A stretch of DNA of 64,000 bases, taken from assembly GCA_009667805.1 (NCBI GenBank), contig CM019069.1, positions 55,866,422 to 55,930,421 of the forward strand, in the 5' to 3' direction. Source of the DNA: Leptobrachium leishanense (lineage: Eukaryota > Chordata > Amphibia > Anura > Megophryidae). Positions 57,059 to 64,000 of this stretch are shown here, piece by piece. Numbering within the stretch: position 1 is the first letter of the stretch; the number at the start of each line of letters is the position of its first letter. The notes below the pieces were generated by a model. It searched no databases, was not told the origin of the DNA, and saw only the letters and a program-made list of their open reading frames with translations. Position numbers and translations under genes: made by a program.

Positions 57059-57635
57059 ATACCCAGACTCAGGCCTCCAGATACATGTATACCCACTCAC
57101 TCAGACCCCCAGATTCATGTACACCCAGACTCTCACAGCTACCCAGATACATGTATACCCAGACTCACACATGCCCCCAGATACATGTATACCCAGACTC
57201 ACACAGGCGCCCAGATATATGTATACCCAGACTCACACAGGCCCCCAGATACATGTATACCCAGACTCACACAGGCCCCCAGATACATGTATAACCAGAC
57301 TCACTCAGGCCCCCAGATACATGCATACCCAGACTCACACAGGTCCCCAGATACATGCATACCCAGACTCACACAGGCCCCCAGATACATGTATATCCAG
57401 ACTCACACAGGCCCCAGATACATGTATACCCAGATTCACACAGGCCCCCAGATACATGCTTACCCAGACTCACACAGGCCCCCAGATACATGTATACCCA
57501 GGCTCACACATTTCCCAAGATACATGTATATCCAGACACACACAGGCCCCCAGATACATGTATACCCAGACTCGCACAGGCCCCCAGATACATGCATACC
57601 CAGATTCACACAGGTACCCAAGATACATATATACC
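57059..57635 (+). repeat. 34-bp minisatellite, right part
   Basis: About seventeen further units identical in type to 54304-54676, so one array was split by the 2.4 kb between them. Confidence 0.95.
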
Positions 57636-57842
57636 CATCTTAGATTCTCCAGCAGCCAGGCCTAGGTAGGCCGCAGTGACTCCTCAGAGTCCTGCGGCCT
57701 ATACAAAACCACAGCTGCCACCAGAATGATCAATCAGGCAGATTAGGTGACTGCAAGGCCCCGCAAGCGAGAGGCCTTAGACGGCCACCTAATTCCCTAA
57801 TTGGAGAGCACCACTAAATAACTGCCTTGTGCAGGTCTCTAC
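57636..57842. other. Spacer, no gene
   Basis: Contains GGCCTCTCGCTTGCGGGGCC-like sequence in reverse, possibly an inner part of a CAGAGGCGGC-type hAT element. Confidence 0.4.
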
Positions 57843-58023
57843 CAGGGTTATTCAGAGAAAGGTAAAACTCTGGAGAACTTTTGGAGAAGTGAAGATTTTA
57901 GGTCAAAATAGCTGATTTGGAAAGTGAGATAAATGGGAGAATTTTCTGGTTTGGCTATTTTGGCCTAGAATTTTCACTTCTTCGAAAGTTCGCCATAGTT
58001 TCACCTTTCTCTGAATAACCCTG
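57843..58023. mobile_element. Palindromic MITE C
   Basis: CAGGGTTATTCAGAGAAAGG at left and CCTTTCTCTGAATAACCCTG at right. Confidence 0.85.
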
Positions 58024-58028
58024 CATAG

Positions 58029-58089
58029 TTATTCTGGAACCCCAGGGTCATAAGCAAGAAGTGAATGTCACATGCAGGATATGATTGAA
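58029..58089 (+). repeat. 61-bp direct repeat, left copy
   Basis: Begins TTATTCTGGAACCCCAGGGT and is identical to 61985-62045. The two copies bracket the Penelope-like element and look like a long target duplication. Confidence 0.85.
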
Positions 58090-58344
58090 ACAGATAGAAA
58101 TGGTGAGATACAAAAATACTTAGCTTTTTTGTTGTATGGAAAAATCCTCCAGAAGGTGGTTCTTATCCTTCTAATTCTGACAGTAGGTAAACACGGAGGA
58201 TATGTAGTCCTATAAGAATGCGGTCAAGTAGTTTGCATTGTGGATAGGCAATTCCAATCAATACTGAGACTCCCAGAGTCCCCAGGGGAACTGGCTTTTT
58301 CCTGGAACTCCCGTATGCCAAATTAAAAATCGCCACGGGGTCCC

Positions 58345-58473
58345 AAAGTAATGAAATTTATTTAATAAAATAAATAAAATCATTACAAGCATAAATAGCC
58401 CATAAATATAGAAGCCCGATGCGTTTCGCCTGACTGAGCAGACTTTCTCAATGGAAGTACAATTGAGAATAAG
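58345..58473. repeat. Inverted repeat arm, left (Penelope-like 3' region)
   Basis: Reverse complement of 59037-59166 over about 130 bp with few differences; includes GCGTTTCGCCTGACTGAGCA. The space between the arms (58474-59036) has no recognised gene. Confidence 0.85.
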
Positions 58474-59036
58474 AACCAAATACAAATGATAGCCACATTC
58501 CCCGCTGTATTTTTATATTCCCCAAGTTCTTTCTAATAGGTCCATGTTTAATTGGCAATTAACATCCGCGTTCTCCATATATGGTCAGTCATAACGTTAT
58601 TTCCGGTATTTAAATTGTTTAATAAAAACCATCCCCCTTTTTCTTTCCCCATCTGCTACTTCCGGTAAGCCGCCAATCACCAAATTCCAATACGTCATGT
58701 CCAATTAGTCCACAAAAGTCAAGGTGATCGCGCAATCGCGATCTATTCCAGTTTCGTTTTCCGTCCCGAAACGTCACATCCGGCTAGACGAGATTCTCCC
58801 GATACGTCACATCCGGTTAGACGAGGTGCATTATATCCGATTAGGCAAGGTTCTCACAAAACTGTAGTTCTTTTTAGTTTCGTTTTTAATGTCCGATGGT
58901 CCATCTCCTGTCTAGCGGACTCCAGATTCCTCTTATATCTTCTCAAATCCCCTAGACCTATACCGCCCAGTATTTTCAAAGGATTAAGAGGCCCTGCACC
59001 CTGGTGGTGGAAGCAGGGATTCCTCTGTTTGCCGTT

Positions 59037-59166
59037 TTTTATTCTCGATTGTACTTCCATTGAGAAAGTCTGCTCAGTCAGACGAAATGCGTCAGGCTTC
59101 TATATTTATGGGCTATTTATGCTTGTAATGGTTTTATTTATTTTATTAAATAAATTTCATTACTTT
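59037..59166. repeat. Inverted repeat arm, right (Penelope-like 3' region)
   Basis: Partner of 58345-58473, with TGAGAAAGTCTGCTCAGTCA and AAATAAATTTCATTACTTT. Confidence 0.85.
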
Positions 59167-59396
59167 ATATAGAAAAACTCTCAGCAAACAATGTGAACCA
59201 GAACTCAATTAAAACAAACTAAATCCAATTCCTTATTCAATCCTTCAGGGGACAGTGTTTTTAATTTATATATCCACAGTGGCGACTCTAGGAACAATAT
59301 TTAGGGGGGGCACATAGGATACCACAGTCAAAACTGGGGGGGCACTAATCATTTTCACTCCAAATCATACCACTGAATAAAACTAAGCGCCCTATC

Positions 59397-60457
59397 ACCT
59401 GGTGTGAGCTTAAACACCATCACTAAAGGAAAACTTTAGTGCGAGTCGCTAAAACGTAGTGCCTGACGACCTACTAACAGATCACCTTCTCCGCGGTAGT
59501 CCATGAACAAGGTCGTTTAGTGCACGCTAGGGAAACTAATGCGGTTGTGTACAGGATAGAGCTGTTTTTTTTCCAGTGCAGAGTGCCGGGTCATACCTAT
59601 CCCCTGTTCTCACAAGATTGAATATGAACATATCTAGTGAATAACTTCACACCCCTGCATTATTAAAATCCTCCACGGTGGTCGTATCATCTATGTTTTG
59701 ATGCACACATATATTAAGGCTGATGGGCATTGCATGATAAATGCCACCCAACAGCATGTAGAATCATTACACTGCATTTAATAGATCCAAAAGGAAGGCC
59801 AGGTGAGCGACAAAAATTTCCCTGCTGCAGCATATAAAAAATACATGTTTCAGGGCAAGACTTATTGATGTGTCCCTTTAAACATGGTCCACACAGTCAC
59901 CCTAATAATCAACCGCTTCCATACTATGAATAACCCCCAGCATAAAATGTTTAGAATGAGGCAATATATTAGAATTAGGATATATATGGATAAAGGATAC
60001 ATTTATAATAGAGCCGACTGCAGCAGCAACAACATTGCTGACCAGATCCATTACTATGGCGTATGGGGCCAAGAGAACACCTGTGCTGCATTTCCTTACA
60101 TTGCCTATTAATTGCCTGTTAATTTTGGGCGAAGATCTGTTTTTTTGGAGTTAGCACCAGGGTTGAGCAGTAGGTAAAATGTTGCAATTAGCGCCCCTCA
60201 AAAAATTAGCGCTGGCACCAAGTGATCTGTTAGCTGCAAAAGCGCTAAAGATCTCTAGCGCTCCCCATGTTAAGTAAAGGACGCGGAAAGTACAGTAAGC
60301 TCGCGGTACAAAACGCTAATAGCAACGCGCTAAGTGATTTTTCCCATTTGTAGCGGGAGGCAAACAATCTGTTGGTCAGGCGCTAGACTCAATTAACCTG
60401 GCGCTAACGCAAAACCATGCCGACGCAAGGGTTAACTCACACCAGGTAATAGTGCCC
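59397..60457. mobile_element. Harbinger-like MITE nested in the hAT-like element
   Basis: The ends are GCGCCCTATCACCTGGTGTG and (reverse) GGGCACTATTACCTGGTGTG, with TAA outside each (59394-59396 and 60458-60460). The interior is rich in GCGCTAA-type motifs and has no convincing ORF. Confidence 0.7.
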
Positions 60458-60741
60458 TAAATAAGTATATATATAAATAAGATTCCAAAACCCCAGAGTA
60501 ATGTGATGTAATGATGCCTTTTTATTGTACTAACATGATACTTAAATTCAATATTTTATTTGCTACAATTCGGCAGTTTTCGCTGAATGTCTGATAGCTG
60601 CTTCAGCGACTCCACTTTTAGAAATATACAGTGACCATTCGCTAAATAGGGAATTCACCTTATTTTCGGCGAAATAAATTCCCCGAAATGTGACGGAAAG
60701 CAGAGGATCTAAAGATGAATATACCCTTTAGATTCTAACTT

Positions 60742-61025
60742 CCATAATAACCCCTAAAATGCCATAAACCCAGGCAAATACAATAAAATTAATAAACAAT
60801 GTGGCAATTAGCTACCCCTTAACCCCTAACATGCAATTGATCAAGAGAAAACATGAAATTAATACACTTTGAGGCATGTAGCCAACCCATTAACCCCTAA
60901 AATGCCATTAATCAATGAAAAAATAAAATGTATACTATGAGGGATGAAACCTGCCATTAACCCTTAATATACAACTAGAACCAAGGCAAAAACTAACGTA
61001 ATACACAATGTAATGTATAGTCTGA
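60742..61025 (+). repeat. Degenerate tandem repeat, about 70-75-bp unit, four copies
   Basis: Each unit carries AACCCCTAAAATGCCAT or a variant, followed by a stretch with AATAAAAT and TGGCA or GAGGCATGTAGCC. Confidence 0.65.
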
Positions 61026-61421
61026 ACATTAACCACTTCACTGCTGAGCCATTTCAACCCTGTGAAAACGTTTACATTTAAGTGCCCGTTATTATTTAAT
61101 GTTTTATGACTTTTACTTTACACTGAATATGGTCATGTTGGGTATCATTGGAAAGGCCAGAATCTGCCCTTTCCAATGACACCTAGAATGTCCATATACG
61201 ATGCATAGCAACGGAGATACCGTGGTCTGAAAAAGTGTGGGAAGCTGGATGTTGATTTTTGGTGGGGGGGCACATGGGGGGGGCAAGGAATAACCTAGGG
61301 GGGGCAATTGCCCCCCCTTGCCCCCCTGTAGAGACGCCTATGTATATCCAATATGACTCTCTTCGTAGCAACTTTTTATTTCTGTCTCCTCCTCTCCAAT
61401 GAGGACTGACATGTTCTAAAC

Positions 61422-61605
61422 CAGTGGTTCCCAACCGCGGTCCTCAAGTACCCCCAACAGGTCAGGTTTTCCAGATAGCCGAAGCACAGTGCAGGTGATA
61501 TGATTTGCTGCTCAGTGATTGCAGGATACAGTCTACATTTCCCCAAGGCAATCCTCAAAACCTGGCCTGTTAGGGGTACTTGAGGACCGTGGTTGGGAAC
61601 CACTG
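61422..61605. mobile_element. hAT MITE, CAGTGGTTCCCAACC ends
   Basis: CAGTGGTTCCCAACCGCGGT and its near complement ACCGTGGTTGGGAACCACTG. The flanks contain TTCTAAAC and TCTAAACC, a target duplication that is slightly offset. Inserted in Penelope-like coding sequence. Confidence 0.85.
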
Positions 61606-61984
61606 TAATCTAAACCAATAAATTCAAGTTCCCTATGACTATACAACTCACATGTATTACAGTGGATAGGAACGGAATGTTTCACTGATTTTTTTCTTAT
61701 ATTTTTTTGATGTTCCAAAATTCTCTCTTTCAATTTACGTATAGTTTTACCAATATATTGTTTACCACAACTGCACTTCTGTAAATATATCACATATGTT
61801 GTATCACATGTGATTTTTTGCTTGATCTTATGTATTTCATTTGTTACAGTACTTGAGAAGTGGGTAACCTTATTTCTTCCAAGAAATCTGCACGGTTTGC
61901 ACCTTGAACATTTTAATTATCCACTTTTATCATTTAAATACTCTATATTGCGTACACAAGTATCACTAGGAGCAATAATAGATT

Positions 61985-62045
61985 TTATTCTGGAACCCCA
62001 GGGTCATAAGCAAGAAGTGAATGTCACATGCAGGATATGATTGAA
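61985..62045 (+). repeat. 61-bp direct repeat, right copy
   Basis: Identical to 58029-58089; marks the point where Penelope-like coding similarity begins on the minus strand. Confidence 0.85.
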
Positions 62046-62250
62046 GTCAGATAGCTCAACTTATCCCGTTTTGAAAGCACAGAAAGTCCTTTATATTCTC
62101 TTCACTTTATTGGGAAAGTAACAGAAAATAAAAGGTGTCTTGTGTGAAGAGAGTGCTTCTCTTGGTATGCTTTGTTAAGGGGAGAAGGTAAAAACAAGAT
62201 GTAATCACCCAGTACAGAACAGGATCTTCACTCACATGCCTCTATGGTAG
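62046..62250. other. Spacer, no gene
   Basis: Nothing recognised. Confidence 0.4.
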
Positions 62251-64000
62251 TGTCACATTTCAGCCCTGCACCCTGGTGGTGGAAGCAGGGATTCCTCTGT
62301 TTGCTGGATTTCAGGCTCTGCAGACCATCTCCGTTGGGCTAATAGTCTGGGGTCACATGACCTGCTCAGCCCTATACATAGGGCCAGCATTACACTTAAT
62401 CCTTGGATTAGGATAGTTTTATTCCTATTGAGTTCCTGCTCCCTGTATTGCTGGTTTGCATTCTGATATTCTCTGTGTATGACCCTTTGGCTCTGGTTTC
62501 TGGATATTCTCAAGTCGGTCTCCTTAACCCCTTAAGGGCCACTGACGTACCCTGTACGTTCTGTCCTCGGGTCTCCCTTAGACCCGCGGACGTACAGGGT
62601 ACGTCAGCGGCGCCTAATCCCCCTCCCGCCCGATACTCACCTCCCTCGCTGGATCCCTCAGCGATCTGGCAGGGAGGAAGCCTGCCCATGTGATTTACAT
62701 GGGCAGGCGAGGCTGATGACGTCGCCACGCTGAGTGGTGACGTCATCAGCAGGCGTCCCCATGCAACCATTGCAGCTAGGAAGATGCTTTTTACACCGCT
62801 GAAAAGGGGAGAGTGTATAGCATTAATTGTTTTGCCGCCGGATTACGTTTCGGCACCAATTGGCGCCAAAACGCGATTCGAACCTGGAGGGGGGCTGACA
62901 TCTTGGATGTCAGCCAAGCCTCCAAGTCCCCCCCACCCACTGACAACCTCACCATATGTGTGAGGATGTCAGTGGGCCAGTTAACCATCTAGCTGCCATG
63001 TAGAGATAAGGGGATCCTAAGGATCCCCATATCTCCCGATCCATGGCAGCTAGATGGTCATATTTGACATCATTTGAAAGGCCTGATTATGGCCTTTCCA
63101 ATGATACCAAACAATGACCAGGTTTGGGTTAAAGAAATAAAATAAAAAAAAATAATAAAAAAATTAAATAAAATAAAAAATGTTTATTTTTAAAAAGTTT
63201 TTTTGTCTGGGGGGTTTAATTAAATAGGACCTAGGCTGTCATCTAAAAATAATTAGCACAAAATGGTCAGAATGAGCGCAGCGCACATAGGTGAACTGTC
63301 TCAGCAGTGAAGGGGTTAAAAAGCAAACGCATGTAAAAATTGGGTATTTCTAGTCTCGGGACCAAATTTTGAACCTATTTAGCCGGGGTCTTTTTGGGTG
63401 GTTGTAGATTTTGGGGATTAAATTACGAAAAAGTGTGTTTTTACCATTTTTTCCTCATATTTCATATTTTTTTTATAGTAAATTATTCGATATGATGGAA
63501 ATAATGGTATTTCTAGAAAGTCCATTTAATGGCGGGAAAAAGGGTGTATAATATGTGTGGGTTGAATAAACGAGTAAGAGGAAAATTTGACCTAAACACT
63601 AACAGCGCAGAAACGTAAAAACAGCAGCGGTCACTAAAAGACGGATTTGTGTAAACCGCCCGGTCACTAAGGGGTTAAAATAGATTCCTGTATTTTCGTG
63701 TATTGACCTGGATTGTCTTCTGACGATTCTGACTCTTGATCCCTGCTGTATGTTTGTCATACCCTGTATATGCAGTCTGTGTTCAGCTCATATTGCATGG
63801 TCTGTGATTTATGGAAGTTCTGCCCTGCAGGTTGCTGAATCCATTGTGTCTATCCCCAGTCCTGAAATCTGTCTTTAGATGAGAAATCATACTCAGTGCA
63901 GGGCTACCTCTTGTGCTTGTGTTCTGCACTATCTCTCTTGTTTTTGAGTTCTGTAAGTGTGTGCTGGATTCTGCTATAAGCAGCAAACATTTTACCTGCC
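62251..64000 (+). mobile_element. Probable LTR or LTR fragment, running off the window, split by a TTAA element
   Basis: Starts TGTCACATTTCAGCCCTGCA. The style TGTCAC... and the CCTTTGGCTCTGGTTTCTGG and TTCCTGTATTTTCGTGTATT phrases resemble amphibian gypsy-type LTRs. The right end is not seen. The part after 63679 continues in the same style. The class is inferred. Confidence 0.45.
62528..63674. mobile_element. TTAA-flanked palindrome-chain element(s)
   Basis: TTAA at 62524-62527 and 63675-63678, with ends CCCCTTAAGGGCCACTGACG and (reverse) CCCCTTAGTGACCGGGCG. Hairpins include GACGTACCCTGTACGTTCTG with its complement and CATCTAGCTGCCATG with CATGGCAGCTAGATG. An internal AAGGGGTTAA at 63310-63319 suggests two units joined. 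Confidence 0.75.

Larger units (their letters stand above)
59277..61342. mobile_element. hAT-like element, 2066 bp, perfect 8-bp target duplication
   Basis: The ends CAGTGGCGACTCTAGG and (reverse) CATAGGCGTCTCTACAGG are imperfect inverted repeats, each followed by a G-run segment GGGGGGGCACA. TATATCCA lies directly outside both (59269-59276 and 61343-61350) and is a duplication of Penelope-like coding sequence. It contains a Harbinger-like MITE, a degenerate tandem repeat and, at about 61028-61200, a piece of the TTAA palindrome family. No transposase. Confidence 0.9.
58090..61984 (-). mobile_element. Penelope-like element, 5'-truncated, with two hAT insertions
   Basis: On the minus strand a reverse-transcriptase-to-endonuclease linker and GIY-YIG domain are followed by the C-terminal tail and a long 3' region holding inverted repeats (59037-59166 and 58345-58473). 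It is flanked by a 61-bp direct repeat. hAT elements at 59277-61342 and 61422-61605 interrupt its reading frame. The reverse transcriptase itself is missing. Penelope-like elements commonly carry repeated pseudo-LTRs, which may explain the inverted arms. Confidence 0.85.
59205..61984 (-). pseudogene. Penelope-like ORF: linker, GIY-YIG endonuclease and C-terminal tail, disrupted
   Basis: From 61984 downward the frame reads APSDTCVRNIEYL, an in-frame stop near 61922, then a CSRCKPC cysteine cluster and the GIY-YIG domain (VIYLQKCSCGKQYIGKTIRK, then RILEHQKNI). This is the cut-and-prime nuclease of Penelope-like retroelements. LEFIGL marks the first hAT MITE insertion site, after which RGGDRNKKLLRRESYWIY continues (61350-61410). 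A 2-kb hAT element interrupts there, and KLKTLSPEGLNKELDLVC follows at 59276, with a stop at 59205-59207. The tail order matches the family. The missing reverse transcriptase, the stop and two insertions make it inactive. Confidence 0.88.

Noticed and set aside
54088..57669. Long His/Pro/Tyr/Thr-rich and Met/Gln/Trp-rich frames
   Set aside because: They follow the 34-bp and 18-24-bp arrays in all three frames. A 34-bp unit automatically gives a 34-residue repeat without any coding selection.
58480..59034. Possible hammerhead ribozyme near the CGAAA motif of the inverted arms
   Set aside because: A GAAA box is present but no convincing CUGANGA partner at the right spacing was seen, so it is only suggested for a search.

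Overview
The window is vertebrate nuclear DNA, almost certainly from a frog or toad (Anura). The one cellular gene that can be recognised is an intact NEUROD1 on the minus strand. Its N-terminus reads like amphibian NeuroD1, and the transposon mix fits an anuran genome: L2 and CR1 LINEs, a Penelope-like element, Tc1, many hAT and Harbinger MITEs, and TGTCA-type LTRs. Codon-level evidence for any other host protein is absent; nearly all other long reading frames are shadows of tandem repeats or transposons.

Layout. 1-812: plain AT-rich DNA. 813-5555: a foldback element with Harbinger-like ends, split by a hAT-like element (1546-4519) that carries a large C/G-skewed minisatellite. 5556-8690: quiet, apart from a palindromic MITE. 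8691-12499: 5'-truncated L2, a palindrome-rich TTAA element and a solo LTR. 13997-17307: a complete, gag-only LTR retrotransposon with two LTRs, a 5-bp target duplication and a polypurine tract. 17313-22422: a patchwork of related MITEs. 22423-30330: the NEUROD1 locus, with one coding exon, intron, non-coding exon 1, TATA box and E-boxes, plus a MITE just downstream of the stop codon. 30337-34735: tandem repeats, including a composite TCTA array with about nine conserved spacers. 37139-39130: a Tc1 element with a broken transposase inside older repeat DNA. 40730-41482: GATA-type repeats with a perfect 62-bp-arm palindrome, and a tRNA-derived SINE. 42414-48104: MITEs, L2 tails and foldback elements. 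48125-52516: a hAT-flanked nest with several later insertions, including one with 224-bp inverted arms. 52871-57635: two hAT-like ends with minisatellites, a 34-bp minisatellite split by later insertions, and a CR1-type LINE tail. 58029-62045: a Penelope-like element flanked by a 61-bp direct repeat, with two hAT insertions in its reading frame. 62251-64000: an LTR interrupted by a TTAA element.

How it fits together. The window is best read as a stratigraphy of insertions around one developmental regulator. Many insertions can be ordered because the target-site duplications are still readable. The most unusual items are the gag-only LTR element with an Asn in place of the zinc-knuckle His, the repeated pairing of hAT-type ends with distinct minisatellites, the 224-bp inverted-arm insertion with a 15-bp target duplication, the perfect palindrome, and the Penelope-like element with a 61-bp flanking repeat. 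All names rest on reading motifs by eye; no database search was possible.
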